A stretch of DNA of 64,000 bases from Frankia sp. QA3 (GTDB taxonomy: Bacteria; Actinomycetota; Actinomycetes; Frankiales; Frankiaceae): NCBI RefSeq assembly GCF_000262465.1, contig NZ_CM001489.1:3633502-3697501 (forward strand). Reading direction: 5' to 3'. Below are positions 18,292 through 30,043 of this stretch, one piece after another (within the stretch, counting starts at the first letter, position 1; every line of letters begins with the position of its first letter). Position numbers and translations under genes: made by a program. The notes under the pieces are model-generated. The model was not told the DNA's origin and ran no database searches. It worked only from the letters and a program-made list of their open reading frames with translations.

Positions 18292-20543
18292 GACCAGCCA
18301 CGGCCCTGGACCGGCGGGTCGGGGGGAAACGGCCCGCGTCCCGTCGGCGGGTCCACCCTCGGCGGCGGTTCGGATCCGGCCGGCGGCCGGGCCCCGGCGC
18401 CGCGTCCCGGCACGTCCGGGATCTCGACGTCGAACCAGACCCGCTTGCCGCCCGGGGTCGTCTCGACGCCCCAGGCCAGCGACAGCGCCTCCACCAGCAG
18501 CAGGCCCCAGCCCGACTCGGGGTCGGGCTTGTTCGCCGCCGCCGCGCCGGGACGCGGCAGATGCCCGCCCTCGCGGTCCTCGACGCTGATCCGCAGCCGG
18601 CCGGGCTCCAGTGACGCCCGCAGCACCAGGTCGCTGCGCGCGTGCAGGACCGCGTTGGTCACCACCTCGCTGACCAGCAGGGTCGCGTCGTCGACCGCGG
18701 TGATGCCGTAGTCGAGCATGACGTCGCGCATCGCCATCCGGGCCTGCCCGGCGGAGGCGGACACCGCGGGCAGCGCCAGTTCGAGCAGCGGCGGGTTCAC
18801 CGCCTGGGTCGTGAGGACCAGCATGGCGGTGTCGTCGTCGGTGCGGGCCGGCAGGTCGGCGGCGATCAGGCAGCGTTCGAGCAGCGAGCGGGCCGTCTCC
18901 TCGGCGGGGCCCTCCCCGGTGCCGGCGACGGTGTCGGGGCCGAACCAGCTCCGCGCGGCGAAGCTGTCGCCGCGGGCCCGGCGGCGCCGGTCGACCCCGG
19001 CGCGGCGATCCCCCCCGGCGCGGCGGTCCGGGCCGGTGCGGCGGTCCCGGCCGCTGCGGCGGTCGGCCATGCCCCGCGGCGGTCCGAGGGAGGGTCCGGG
19101 CGCCCGTCTCTCGATCCAGGGGTCGGCCGGCGCTCCGCCCGACCCACCGGCCGAATTGCCGTCCGCTGCGGTCACGCCGGGAGCGTCGTCGGGGGTGCCG
19201 TTCGCCGCGGCCAGGCCACCCCGCGCGGCGGCCACCCGGGCGCGCTGCTCGATCAGCCCGCGGCGCAGGTTCTCCAGACCCTCGACGAGCGGCCGGCGCC
19301 GTGATTCCACCAGGCCGTCGGTGAACATCACCAGCGCCGAGCCCGCCGGCAGCGTCACCGTCGTCTCGCTGAAGCCGGTGCCCTCGCCGACACCGAGCGG
19401 CAGGCCGGGGTCGAGCACCAGGTAGTCGGGGTCCTCGTCGGGCAGGATCACCAGCGGGGCGGGGTGTCCGGCGTTGGCGATGGTCGCTCGACCGGTGTGC
19501 CGGTCGTAGACCGCGTACATGCAGGTCGCGAGCTGCAGGCCGGGCAGCAGGCCGACGACCCGGTCCAGCCGGGTGAGGACCTCCGCGGGGCACCAGTCCT
19601 CCAGCGCGTAGGCCCGTAGCGCCGCGCGGAGCTGGCCCATCACCGCGGCGGCCTGCAGCCCGCGGCCCATCACGTCGCCGATGGCGACGCCCACCCTGCC
19701 CCCGGACAGCGGGATCACGTCGTAGAAGTCGCCGCCGACCTCGGTGCCCGCCGTCCCCGGTCGGTACTCCATGGCGATCTCGACGCCCTCGAGGGCGGGC
19801 GGGTTGGCCGGCAGCAGCGAGCGCTGCAGGGTCAACGCGGACTCCTGGGCCTCCTTGAAGCGCAGGGCGTTCTCCAGCGCGAGAGCGCCGCGGCGGGCGA
19901 GGTCCTCCAGCAGGGCGACCTCGGAGTTGCTGTAGAAGCCCTCACGGCGGCCGACGGTGATGGCGCCGAGGATCCGCCCGTGCACCGACAGCGGCACGTT
20001 CACGGTCGGGCCGCCCTGGATCCGGCGGAACTGCTGGTAGGCGAGCTCGTGCGGGAACGACAGCGAGGCGCGCAGCTTGTCGAAGTCGGGCAGGCAGTAC
20101 GTCTGGCCGTTGCGCAGCACGATGCCGGGCGGGAAGTCGTCGGCGAGCGTGGGTGGGCGGGTGCCGACGATCGCACGCATGATCTTGTCGACCTTCGGGT
20201 CGACGAAGACGGTGGCACCCAGCCGCACGTCGTCGCCGTCGCGCACCCAGACCATCGCCCCGGTGCCGAAGCGGGGCACGGCGAGCCCGGCGAGCAGGTC
20301 GGGGACGCGCTCCGGATCAAGGGTGCCGCCGAGGACGAGACCGGCATCGGCCAGGAACGACGACGGCGAGCCGTCCGGCGCCCCCCGGCCGTCGCCGCCC
20401 AGGTCACCTCGCAGCGCGCGGACGACCTCCCGGGCGGTCCGCAGCCCCGCGGACGCCGAGCGGCGCACCTGCCGCGACATCCGGGCGGCCACCTGCGAAC
20501 TCCGGGCGCACCCGACATCCGCCGCGGCGGTGATAGCGGACAT
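18288..20543 (-). CDS. GAF - SpoIIE phosphatase - HATPase signalling protein
   Basis: A PP2C-type phosphatase with an anti-sigma-factor-like kinase domain, a partner-switching regulator typical of actinobacteria. Order: GAF domain starting about residue 50 (FLADAGLVLGGTLDPERVPDLLAGL) and ending LENALRFKEAQ; SpoIIE phosphatase (AMEYRPGTAGTEVGGDFYDV, GDVMGRGLQAAAVMGQLR, NAGHPAPL, FTDGLVESR). Then comes a ~120-residue linker with imperfect Arg/Asp/Gly repeats coded by a 15-bp repeat, and a C-terminal HATPase (VVTNAVLHARSDL, GWGLLLVEALS). The start is uncertain: the ATG at 20543 is chosen, but the frame is open to 20804. No membrane segment is seen. Confidence 0.85.
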   Translation of the reverse strand: MSAITAAADVGCARSSQVAARMSRQVRRSASAGLRTAREVVRALRGDLGGDGRGAPDGSPSSFLADAGLVLGGTLDPERVPDLLAGLAVPRFGTGAMVWVRDGDDVRLGATVFVDPKVDKIMRAIVGTRPPTLADDFPPGIVLRNGQTYCLPDFDKLRASLSFPHELAYQQFRRIQGGPTVNVPLSVHGRILGAITVGRREGFYSNSEVALLEDLARRGALALENALRFKEAQESALTLQRSLLPANPPALEGVEIAMEYRPGTAGTEVGGDFYDVIPLSGGRVGVAIGDVMGRGLQAAAVMGQLRAALRAYALEDWCPAEVLTRLDRVVGLLPGLQLATCMYAVYDRHTGRATIANAGHPAPLVILPDEDPDYLVLDPGLPLGVGEGTGFSETTVTLPAGSALVMFTDGLVESRRRPLVEGLENLRRGLIEQRARVAAARGGLAAANGTPDDAPGVTAADGNSAGGSGGAPADPWIERRAPGPSLGPPRGMADRRSGRDRRTGPDRRAGGDRRAGVDRRRRARGDSFAARSWFGPDTVAGTGEGPAEETARSLLERCLIAADLPARTDDDTAMLVLTTQAVNPPLLELALPAVSASAGQARMAMRDVMLDYGITAVDDATLLVSEVVTNAVLHARSDLVLRASLEPGRLRISVEDREGGHLPRPGAAAANKPDPESGWGLLLVEALSLAWGVETTPGGKRVWFDVEIPDVPGRGAGARPPAGSEPPPRVDPPTGRGPFPPDPPVQGRGWS

Positions 20544-20992
20544 GCCGGACGAGTTCCCGGTGACAGGTCCGGACGTCGAGGCTGGATCCTCCCGCCCCCG
20601 ACCGAATCCGACTCCCGGGACTGCGCCGTAACGGCCAGTCACCTGGTTCACCCGCGGAAGTCTAGTTCGGTAGCCGGATATCGCGCATCGCGAGAATGTC
20701 GACCCGAGCCGGGATCGGTACCCCATCGCCATCCCTTCGCACACGCAAGCCGGGTTTGCCGCCATCGATCCGCCGCCGGAGGAGCATGCGTTGCACCACC
20801 GCACCCGCCCGCCCGCCCGTGACCGGACGGTCGGGGCGGTGTGACAGGTCGGGGCGGACCGGGCGGGGCCGAGGTGGCCGATGCGCCACCGGTGGCCGAG
20901 GCGGCCGGCAGATCCGTCGGTATCCCGGCGTCCGCGGCGGCGCGCGGGTGGGTACCGGTCCCACGGGGACCAAGGGCGTCAGAAAGGATCAC
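20544..20992. other. Divergent SpoIIE-phosphatase / GH13 intergenic region
   Basis: About 450 bp. No independent gene or RNA is evident. Part may belong to the N-terminus of the phosphatase if a more upstream start is used. The GH13 ribosome-binding site (AAAGGA) is at its right edge. Confidence 0.5.
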
Positions 20993-22876
20993 ATGGGGAT
21001 ACATCATTCCGGTACTGACTATTCCACGATTGGATCGCGTTCTCGTAACAGGGGGGAAACCCCCCGGTCGTCTACGGGGCCGGCCGAGACCGGCGAGCCT
21101 GCGACCACGCGGGAGCCGGACGGCGCCGACCAGGTCCGTCGGCGGCCGGCCGCCGACGGAGCCCCGGCGGGCGAACCCGGCCCGGCCGGCGCCGGCGCCC
21201 ATGCTGGCGCCCGGGACGCCGAGTGGTGGCGGCGGGCCGTGCTGTACGAGGTCTACCTGCGCAGCTTCGCCGACTCCGACGGCGACGGCATCGGTGACCT
21301 CACCGGGCTGCGCCAGCACCTGCCGGCCCTCGCCGAGCTGGGCGTAGACGCGCTGTGGATCACGCCGTTCTACCCGTCGCCGATGGCCGACCACGGCTAC
21401 GACGTCGCCGACCACCGCGGGGTGGACCCGCTGTTCGGCAGCCTCGCGGACGTCGACGCGCTGCTCGCCGACGCCGCCGACGCCGGTCTCGCCGTCCTCG
21501 TCGACCTCGTCCCGAACCATTCCAGCTCGGCGCATCCGGCCTTCCAGGCCGCGCTGGCGGCCGCGGCGGGCGGACCCGAGCGGGAGCTGTACATCTTCCG
21601 GGACGGGCGGGGACCGGACGGCGCCGAGCCCCCGAACAACTGGGTGTCCGTCTTCGGCGGCCCGGCCTGGACCCGGGTCGGCGACGGCCAGTGGTACCTG
21701 CACCTGTTCGACGCCGGGCAACCCGACTGGAACTGGGACCATCCCGCGGTGCGGGACGATCACGAGGCGACCCTGCGCTTCTGGCTCGACCGGGGCGTCG
21801 ACGGCTTCCGCATCGACGTCAGCCACGGGCTGGTCAAGGACGGCGAGCTGCGCGACAACCCACCCGGCGGGGTGCTCACCCCCGACAGCGGGTTCCGCGA
21901 CGAGGCCGAACCGCGGGTCTGGGACCAGGACGGCGTGCACGAGATCTACCGGGCGTGGCGGGCGATCACCGACGAGTACACCGCCCGGGACGGCCGGCCC
22001 CGGGTGCTGATCGGAGAGACCTGGGTGCGCGACCCGGCGCGCCTGGCCCGGTACGTCCGCCCCGACGAGCTGCACCTGACGTTCTCGTTCTCCCTGCTGA
22101 CCACCCCGTGGTCGGCGCCGGACTGGCGGGCGGCGATCGACGCCGAACGCACGGCGCTCGCGGCGGTCGGCGCGCCGGCCACCTGGGTGCTGGCCAATCA
22201 CGACGTGGTGCGTCCGGTGACCCGCTACGGGGACGGGGAGGTCGGCACGCGCCGCGCCCGGGCGGCGCTGCTGACCCTGCTCGCCCTGCCCGGCGTCGCC
22301 GTGCTCTACCAGGGCGACGAGTTGGCGCTGCCGCAGGTTGACGTGCCGCCGGCGGCGCGGCAGGACCCGGGGTGGTTGCGCTCGGGGGGCATCTTGCCGG
22401 GCCGGGACGGCGCCCGCGTCCCGCTACCCTGGTCCGGCGACGCGCCGCCGTACGGGTTCACCGCGGACGGGGTCGACCCGTGGCTGCCGCAGCCGGCCGG
22501 CTGGGCCGGCTTCGCGGTGCTCGCGCAGGCCGGCGATCCGATGTCGACGTGGCTGCTCACCCGCGGGGCACTCGCGCTGCGCCGGGCCCTGCCGCACCTG
22601 CGCGGCGACGAACTGCGCTGGCGCGATGACGCACCCGCGGGCTGTCTCGCCTTCGATCGGGCGGCCCTCGACCGGGCGGCCCTCGACCGGGCGACCCCTG
22701 GGGTGCCCACCTCGGTGGGGTCGGCGCGTATGACGTGCGTGATGGCGATGGGACGGGAGGTGGCGATCGACCTCACCGGCCGGCTGGTGCTCGCGAGCGG
22801 ACCTGTGGGTTACGACGGCGCGACGCTGACCCTGCCGCCGGACACCACGGCGTGGGTCGCGCCCCGTGAGGGCTGA
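20993..22876 (+). CDS. GH13 alpha-glucosidase / alpha-amylase family protein
   Basis: Hydrolyses or transfers alpha-glucosidic bonds. The ATG at 20993 has a good AAAGGA site 5 bp upstream, giving 627 residues. A ~75-residue Gly/Ala/Pro leader precedes the TIM barrel, which opens [26 protein letters not shown], the signature of the oligo-1,6-glucosidase/AglA group. Catalytic residues are nucleophile D275 (GFRIDVSH), acid/base E342 (VLIGETWV) and D404 (ANHDVV). The beta C-domain contains a short RAALD repeat. No secretion signal is clear. It overlaps the glbO frame; the GH13-glbO pair matches aglA-glbO in M. tuberculosis from memory. Confidence 0.92.
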   Translation: MGIHHSGTDYSTIGSRSRNRGETPRSSTGPAETGEPATTREPDGADQVRRRPAADGAPAGEPGPAGAGAHAGARDAEWWRRAVLYEVYLRSFADSDGDGIGDLTGLRQHLPALAELGVDALWITPFYPSPMADHGYDVADHRGVDPLFGSLADVDALLADAADAGLAVLVDLVPNHSSSAHPAFQAALAAAAGGPERELYIFRDGRGPDGAEPPNNWVSVFGGPAWTRVGDGQWYLHLFDAGQPDWNWDHPAVRDDHEATLRFWLDRGVDGFRIDVSHGLVKDGELRDNPPGGVLTPDSGFRDEAEPRVWDQDGVHEIYRAWRAITDEYTARDGRPRVLIGETWVRDPARLARYVRPDELHLTFSFSLLTTPWSAPDWRAAIDAERTALAAVGAPATWVLANHDVVRPVTRYGDGEVGTRRARAALLTLLALPGVAVLYQGDELALPQVDVPPAARQDPGWLRSGGILPGRDGARVPLPWSGDAPPYGFTADGVDPWLPQPAGWAGFAVLAQAGDPMSTWLLTRGALALRRALPHLRGDELRWRDDAPAGCLAFDRAALDRAALDRATPGVPTSVGSARMTCVMAMGREVAIDLTGRLVLASGPVGYDGATLTLPPDTTAWVAPREG

Positions 22877-22925
22877 GAGCGCACCGGCGGGCCGGATGCA
22901 CGCGGATGTGACGCACAATGGGAGC

Positions 22926-23330
22926 GTGAGCCAGCCCCGCACACCGGCCCAGCCCACGACGACCTTCTTCGATGCCGTCGGCGGGGAGCCGACGTTCCGC
23001 AGGCTGGTCGCGCGGTTCTACCAGGGGGTGGCGAGCGATCCGGTGCTACGCCCGCTGTACCCGGAGGAGGACCTGGCGGGGGCGGAGGATCGCCTGCGCA
23101 TGTTCCTCATCCAGTACTGGGGCGGCCCGAGCGACTACCAGGAGCAGCGGGGCCACCCCCGGTTGCGGATGCGGCACATCCCGTTCGCGATCGGCTCGGT
23201 GCAGCGCGACGCCTGGCTCGCCGTGATGCGGGCGGCGGTCGACTCGTTGGACCTGCCGCCCGACCAGCACAAGACGCTCTGGGATTACCTGGAGATGGCG
23301 GCGAACTCGCTGCAGAACCGCGCCGACTGA
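22926..23330 (+). CDS. glbO: Truncated haemoglobin, group II (HbO)
   Basis: A 2-on-2 globin of about 134 residues that binds haem and O2/NO. The core runs from [37 protein letters not shown] through FLIQYWGG and [13 protein letters not shown], with the proximal His in the HPRLRMRH region and the group II Trp near the C-terminus. The start is ambiguous: the frame is open from 22866, overlapping the GH13 stop, but the GTG at 22926 gives a length closer to GlbO of M. tuberculosis (128 residues). A role in O2 supply or NO protection would suit an aerobic nitrogen fixer, but that is inference. Confidence 0.93.
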   Translation: MSQPRTPAQPTTTFFDAVGGEPTFRRLVARFYQGVASDPVLRPLYPEEDLAGAEDRLRMFLIQYWGGPSDYQEQRGHPRLRMRHIPFAIGSVQRDAWLAVMRAAVDSLDLPPDQHKTLWDYLEMAANSLQNRAD

Positions 23331-23337
23331 GCTCGCC

Positions 23338-23420
23338 GCCACGGCCGCCGCGCTCCGCTGTGCGGCGGCCGTGGCCGCCGCGCCGCCGCCCGTGCTGGGT
23401 TTGCTTGCCCGGGCGGCGGC
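23338..23420. terminator. Twin hairpins between convergent glbO and ettA
   Basis: The first stem is a perfect 14-bp inverted repeat (GCCACGGCCGCCGC at 23338-23351 with its complement at 23362-23375, 10-nt loop). The second is a perfect 11-bp repeat (23382-23392 with 23410-23420, 17-nt loop). Both lie in the 96-bp gap between converging stop codons, and neither has a U-tract. They probably form one terminator per direction. Confidence 0.8.
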
Positions 23421-23426
23421 AGGGCG

Positions 23427-25109
<1,683 letters not shown>

Positions 25110-25295
25110 GCCGTCAACCCTAGGGCATCGCGGCGACCACCCTCACGGCGGTGATCGGTGGGGTCACCGCCGGCCGCCCGTTTTCCGCCGGCCGCTGCGG
25201 CCCTCGCGGCTTCGGTGGGGTACCTCCACCGAATTGCGGGCACGGACAGTACGAGGGTCGACACCGAACGGCGAGAGGCGGCGGGACGGCAGGGC

Positions 25296-26630
25296 ATGCG
25301 CGCGAATGATCACCGGTTCGGGCTGGCGGCCGAGGCGTACATCTTCGGCTACCCGCTGGTGAGCAACGTCCGGCTGAGCGGGCGGTTCGCGGGCGAGGGG
25401 ATCGGGCTGCTGGCGCCCGCCGGGTTCAACGCCTTCGCCCACATTCGGGATCTGCCTGGCCCGCGCTCGGCGTTCGTCAGTGTCAACGCGGACGTTCTGC
25501 ACTCGGTGGCGCAGGTCGACCTCGCGCCGGGTCCGCTGATCCTGTCCGTCCCGGACAGCGGTGACCGGTACAGCCTGCTGCTGTTCGTCGACGCCTGGCG
25601 CAACAACTTCGCCTATGTGGGACGGCGGACCGGCGCCGGGCACGGCGGGTCGTACGTGCTCGTTCCGCCTGGCTGGACGGAGGGGACGCCGCCGGACCTG
25701 ATCCGCATCGAGGCGCCGACCCGGCTGCTGACCGTGATCGGCCGCTTCGGCTTCGACGATCCGGCCGATGCCCGCACGGTGCACCGACTCCAGGACGAGC
25801 GCCGGCTGAGTCCCCTGGACCCGGGCGCTCGCCGGGCGGAGGGACCGCCGGAGCATTCGAAGAGCGTCTGCGACGACCTGCGGTTCTGGGAGGAGCTGCG
25901 GATCTGGCTGCGGGCCTGTCCCCCGCCGCCGGCCGAGGCCGAGTACGCCCGCCGCTTCGCCCCGCTCGGGATCTTCGACGATCCCTCGCCGTATGTCGAT
26001 CCCGATCCGGCGCTGACCTGGTCGCTGCGCGGCGGGCTGCGCGGCGGCCGCGACGGGCTGGAGCGGGTCGCCCAGGCCGGTCGGGCGCTGAGCAACGGCT
26101 GGTCGAGCACCCCGCACGCCCTCGACTTCAACCTCGACCGCCTGGGGCCGGGGACCCGCGACGAGCCGGCCTGGCGGATGACCGACCGCGACCAGGCCCG
26201 GCTGGCCCGGGCGATGGCGGCGCGCCAGCCGATCGGCGCGACCCACGGCTACGAGAGCATCGAGGCGACCTGCCTGGTGGACGTCGAGGGCCGCCGCCTG
26301 ACGGGCGCCCATCGCTACACCCTCGACCTGGCGCCGCCGCCACCGGCGGAGTCCTGGTCGCTGACGATGTACGACGCCCCCGAGTACTACCTGGTGGACA
26401 ATCCCCTGCACCGGTTCTCCCTGGGCAGCCGGACCCGCGACCTGCGCCGCGGCCCGGACGGCTCGGTCCGCGTCCTCATCCAGAGCGATCCCCCGTCCGA
26501 CGAGGTCGAGCGGGCCAACTGGCTGCCCGCGGCATCCGGCGACTTCCGTCCGGCGCTGCGGATCTACGGCCCCGGCGAGGACGTGCTCGACGGTACGTAC
26601 GCGCCACCACCGATCCGCCGCGTCGACTGA
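25296..26630 (+). CDS. DUF1254/DUF1214 domain protein
   Basis: 444 residues from the ATG at 25296. The N-terminal DUF1254 region (AAEAYIFGYPLVSNVRL; RSAFVSVNADVLHSVAQVDLAPGPLILSVPDSGDRYSLLLFVDAWRNNFAYVGRRTG) is intact. The C-terminal DUF1214 beta domain (ESWSLTMYDAPEYYLVDNPLHRFSLGSRTRDL, then GSVRVLIQSDPP) is also intact. The function is not established. No signal peptide is visible. Its stop codon (TGA, 26628-26630) directly abuts the stop of the convergent membrane-protein gene, leaving no room for a separate terminator. Confidence 0.85.
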   Translation: MRANDHRFGLAAEAYIFGYPLVSNVRLSGRFAGEGIGLLAPAGFNAFAHIRDLPGPRSAFVSVNADVLHSVAQVDLAPGPLILSVPDSGDRYSLLLFVDAWRNNFAYVGRRTGAGHGGSYVLVPPGWTEGTPPDLIRIEAPTRLLTVIGRFGFDDPADARTVHRLQDERRLSPLDPGARRAEGPPEHSKSVCDDLRFWEELRIWLRACPPPPAEAEYARRFAPLGIFDDPSPYVDPDPALTWSLRGGLRGGRDGLERVAQAGRALSNGWSSTPHALDFNLDRLGPGTRDEPAWRMTDRDQARLARAMAARQPIGATHGYESIEATCLVDVEGRRLTGAHRYTLDLAPPPPAESWSLTMYDAPEYYLVDNPLHRFSLGSRTRDLRRGPDGSVRVLIQSDPPSDEVERANWLPAASGDFRPALRIYGPGEDVLDGTYAPPPIRRVD

Positions 26631-28841
26631 TCACCGGGCCCGCGCGGCCTCACCTCCCCGGGGCTTCTCCGCAGCGGCGAGGGTGACGCGCAGCGGCGGG
26701 CGGGCACCCGTGCCGACCTCGTCGATCTCCCCCACCGACCCGAGCACCGTGACCGCGGGCTCGCCCCGCTCAGGCTGAGCGCGGGCCGCGGCGAGCCGCA
26801 CGGGGAGGATCTGCTGGTCAACGGTGCGCTCCCGCCCCCCGCGGTCCGTCGCGTACAGCGTCACGGTGACGGAGGTGCCGCGGCCGGCGCGCACCACCGT
26901 CGCGGTCGGACGGGCGGGCAGTTCCCGGGCCGCGCCCGGGTGAGCCGACCGCGTGCGGTCGTCGAGGGCGACGTCGTCCACATCGAGACCGTCGGCGTCG
27001 ACGGTGAGCGTCAGTGAGGTCGACGCCCGCGGGTCCACCGGGACGGACAGCCGGTGGCGACCGGCGGTGAGCACGAGCCGGGCGGATCGCGTCCGGGGCG
27101 GAGTGGCTCCGGCCCGGACGGCGACCGTCGTGGCCACCCGGTTCCCGGCGCGGACCGCGAGCCGCTCGACCCGCGCCGTGGACGGCGACCCGGGTGACCG
27201 GTCGTACGCGGGGGCGAGGCGCAGCAGGTAGGCCTGCCGCTCGGGGTGGTCCGCGGCCACGGTGAGGTCGTCGACGCCGCGGGCGACCGCGTACAGCACC
27301 GGCCCGTCGAGATCGGGGCCGTTGGCCGTCACGGGGGTGGGATGACCGAGGAACGCCGGGTTGGCCGCGACGAACACCAGCGGCCGCTCCGGCAGCCGGC
27401 GCAGCATGGCGCGCAGGTCCCGGTCGTTGCCGGTGAGCGTGAGGTTGTCACGCACCGCCGCGGTGAGGACGCCGATCGTGAGGGCGACGACGGCCACGCC
27501 GACCGGGACGAGCACGGCGAGCCCGAGCCGGCGTCCGCGGGCCAGCAGGGCCGACCCCGCTGACACGCATCCCCACCCGCCGAGATGCACGAGCGGGATG
27601 AGGACGGGAACCATGTAGAAGGGGCCGACGTAGCGGATGCCGCCCCACAGCTCGGCGGCGTTCCACGCCCCCCAGAAGCCGACGTACCCGATCAGGAACA
27701 GCAGGCCACCGAGGCCCAGCATCGCGGCCGGCGTGGACGGCCGCCGCCGCGCCCCGGCGGCGAGCGCCGCCACCGCGAGCACGACGCCACCGAAGGCCCA
27801 GCCGCCGAGCAGCCACAGATGGTCCCCGACGGAGCTCAGGCCGTCGGTGAGACCGAAGTCGTGCCGCCCGTCGGCCGGGTAGAGCTTGCGCAGCCCGAAG
27901 CCGATCCGATCGTCGGGTTCGAGCAGCGCGAACGGCAGGCGCAGCGGGTTCCCGGTCGCCGCCGCGTTCGTGAGCAGCACGATCACGGCCGGCGCGGCCA
28001 GGCCGCACAGCAGCCAGCGCAGCAGCCACCAGCGCCGCCCGGCGGAGGTCACCAGCAGCCAGACCGCGAGGGGGGCCAGCAGCAGCACGACGTCGTAGGG
28101 CCGCACCGCCGCGGCGACGCCGAACGCGACCCCGGCACCCACCACGGGCGGCGCGCGGCGTGACCGCCGGCCCCGCAGCACCCCGAGCACGGTCGCCTGG
28201 AGCAGGACCAGCGCCGGCAGGTAGCTGAGCACCATGGCGCTCTGCAGGAGGACCAGCGGGGACAGAGCGAGCAGGGTCGCGGACAGCGCCGCGACCCGCC
28301 GGCTGCCCGACAGTTCGACGCCGAGCAGGTAGGTGACGACGACCGCCGCCGCCGCGATGGCGGCGAGTGCCGGATCGATGCTGCCGGCGATGAACAGGCT
28401 GGCCGCGAAGATCGCGGGTACGAAAGGCGTGTACTTCAGGACGTAGTGGTCGTCGACGACGGTGCCGAGCCACGGCAGGTAGGACTGCGCGGGATGCGGC
28501 GCGGGCGGGAACAGCCTGCCCTCGGCCAGGGTCCGAGCATGCAGCAGGTAGATGCCCTCGTCGTTGTTGACCGACAGCAGGGGGAAGACGGTGTGCCGCA
28601 GCACGACGGCGGCGGCCGCGCTCAGGACGGCGAGCACCGCGACGTACCGCGCGGCCCCCGGGAGGGCGGCGAGGCGCCCCCGTAACCGCCGACCGAGGGC
28701 CTCCCGGCCCGGCCCCCCGCCGCTGCCCGCGGGCGCCATGTCCCGGCCTGTCGGCTGCACCGGGACAGCCGGCATCACCGAACCGGAGTCCGGCCCGGCG
28801 GGCGCGGGTGCGCTCTGCCTACTCTCGTGCCGGCTACTCAC
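26631..28841 (-). CDS. Polytopic membrane glycosyltransferase-like protein (ArnT/GT39 type)
   Basis: About 736 residues from the GTG at 28841 (alternative ATG at 28775); the open frame continues upstream only as a shadow of the ssb gene. The N-terminal half has about ten hydrophobic helices. The first extracytoplasmic loop contains NNDEGIYLLHARTLAEGRLF, the acidic motif expected for GT-C lipid-linked sugar transferases. The C-terminal ~300 residues form a mainly beta, non-membrane region. The donor and acceptor cannot be predicted. Likely role: envelope glycolipid or glycoprotein assembly. It is downstream of ssb in the same direction. Confidence 0.75.
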   Translation of the reverse strand: MSSRHESRQSAPAPAGPDSGSVMPAVPVQPTGRDMAPAGSGGGPGREALGRRLRGRLAALPGAARYVAVLAVLSAAAAVVLRHTVFPLLSVNNDEGIYLLHARTLAEGRLFPPAPHPAQSYLPWLGTVVDDHYVLKYTPFVPAIFAASLFIAGSIDPALAAIAAAAVVVTYLLGVELSGSRRVAALSATLLALSPLVLLQSAMVLSYLPALVLLQATVLGVLRGRRSRRAPPVVGAGVAFGVAAAVRPYDVVLLLAPLAVWLLVTSAGRRWWLLRWLLCGLAAPAVIVLLTNAAATGNPLRLPFALLEPDDRIGFGLRKLYPADGRHDFGLTDGLSSVGDHLWLLGGWAFGGVVLAVAALAAGARRRPSTPAAMLGLGGLLFLIGYVGFWGAWNAAELWGGIRYVGPFYMVPVLIPLVHLGGWGCVSAGSALLARGRRLGLAVLVPVGVAVVALTIGVLTAAVRDNLTLTGNDRDLRAMLRRLPERPLVFVAANPAFLGHPTPVTANGPDLDGPVLYAVARGVDDLTVAADHPERQAYLLRLAPAYDRSPGSPSTARVERLAVRAGNRVATTVAVRAGATPPRTRSARLVLTAGRHRLSVPVDPRASTSLTLTVDADGLDVDDVALDDRTRSAHPGAARELPARPTATVVRAGRGTSVTVTLYATDRGGRERTVDQQILPVRLAAARAQPERGEPAVTVLGSVGEIDEVGTGARPPLRVTLAAAEKPRGGEAARAR

Positions 28842-28930
28842 CCTCGGCACGCTACCCAGCGCCGGCGGCGGCGCCGGCGGCAGGTCCGCCCCACCTTTAC
28901 CCATTGCGGTCACCACCGGACACGAGGTGA

Positions 28931-29665
28931 TCAGCGCTGCTCGGCGGCGGCGGAGAACGAACGCCAAGGCGACCTGTCCGCACCCGACCCGGACGGGAAG
29001 GAGGTGGCCCCCGCGCCCCCTCCGCCCAGGCCATCGGCCCGCGGCGCCATCGCAGCCAGGGGCGCCGACCCCACCGACGCCAGGCCGGCCGACGACAACG
29101 ACCCGACCGTGGCGACTCCGATCGGCTGCGCGTCCCTCGCCAGGGAGTGGACCAGCTCCTCCCCGGCGCCGGCGACCGCCGCCGAGGCGACGGGCTCGGG
29201 CTGCGGCAGGCCGACCCGGGCCGGCTCGCGCAGGTCGACCAACGGCCCGCCGCCGGGCAGACCGGTGGCCGAGACCGGCGTTGCGACGGGTGCCGCGGGC
29301 CGCCGGTTGAGCCGCTCGGAGCGCGCCGCATGCCAGGTCAGCTCCGTGCCGACGGCGTCGGCGTCGATCTCGTAGCTGACGCGCCGCTCCCCCTCGCTCG
29401 TCTCGAACGACCGCTGGCGCAGCCGGCCGTAGACCAGCGCCCGGTCCCCGCGCACGAGGCTCGCGGCGACGTTGTCGGCCAGCTGCCGCCAGCAGGACAC
29501 CCGCAAAAACAGAGTGGCACCGTCGACCCACCGATTCTCGGAACGGTCGAAACGGCGCGGCGTGGAGGCCAGGCGGAAGCTGCACACCGAGGCGCCGTTC
29601 GTCGTCGTCCGGTGCTCCGGGTCGTCGACGAGGTTGCCGACGACAGTGATGGTCGTGTCGAGCAT
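28931..29665 (-). CDS. ssb: Single-stranded DNA-binding protein (second type, no acidic tip)
   Basis: 244 residues with a canonical OB fold over about the first 115 ([71 protein letters not shown]). A long Ala/Gly/Pro/Ser tail ends AAEQR. The conserved acidic tip (DDDxPF type) that recruits replication proteins in housekeeping SSB is absent. It is therefore probably the paralogous SSB of actinobacteria rather than the essential one. A GAGGAG site precedes the ATG. Upstream lie a 22-bp hairpin and an inverted pair of DnaA-box-like sequences. Confidence 0.9.
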   Translation of the reverse strand: MLDTTITVVGNLVDDPEHRTTTNGASVCSFRLASTPRRFDRSENRWVDGATLFLRVSCWRQLADNVAASLVRGDRALVYGRLRQRSFETSEGERRVSYEIDADAVGTELTWHAARSERLNRRPAAPVATPVSATGLPGGGPLVDLREPARVGLPQPEPVASAAVAGAGEELVHSLARDAQPIGVATVGSLSSAGLASVGSAPLAAMAPRADGLGGGGAGATSFPSGSGADRSPWRSFSAAAEQR

Positions 29666-30043
29666 GGCGTACTCCTCGGGTCAGGGAGGAAGGTGCCGGC
29701 GCGGCGCTGCGCCGGCGTGTTTCCACTGTGAGCCGCCAAGGCCGACCTCGAAAGCCCCGACCCTCCGGCTGTGGATAACCGACGTCCGTCCACAGCTCGC
29801 GCATCCCCGCAGCGGACCACCCCGACCGGACCCGTCCGTGCCAGACGAGCAATACGGACGACCAGAGCGGGAACACCATCCCCGGACGCCCGGTTGCCGA
29901 TCCGTGAGTCGGCGTGACGCCCGGCCGTGGCCCGATCGGACGATGCGGCGTCCTGCCCGGCGTTCACCCGCCCGACCCGATGCCCGGCGATCACGTCCCG
30001 CCGACATGGTTCCCACCAGCACCGTCGTACCCGGAGGACAGCG
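29666..30043. other. Divergent ssb / aldo-keto reductase intergenic region
   Basis: 378 bp. It contains an 8-bp-arm hairpin (GCCGGCGC/GCGCCGGC, 29695-29716) in the ssb leader and the DnaA-box-like inverted repeat at 29768-29796. No gene is evident. Confidence 0.6.
29768..29796. promoter_or_regulatory. Inverted pair of DnaA-box-like sites upstream of ssb
   Basis: GCTGTGGA (29768-29775) and TCCACAGC (29789-29796) form a perfect 8-bp inverted repeat with a 13-nt spacer. The left arm runs into TGTGGATAA (29770-29778), an exact copy of the classical DnaA box in reverse orientation. The same arms recur upstream of recQ (50716-50743). Possible DnaA-dependent control of DNA-metabolism genes. Confidence 0.5.

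Noticed and set aside
16366-19593. A 1075-codon open frame on the minus strand
   Set aside because: It is antisense to the HNH, SDR and phosphatase genes, is almost pure Arg/Pro/Ala/Gly and has no domain; a typical high-GC shadow frame.
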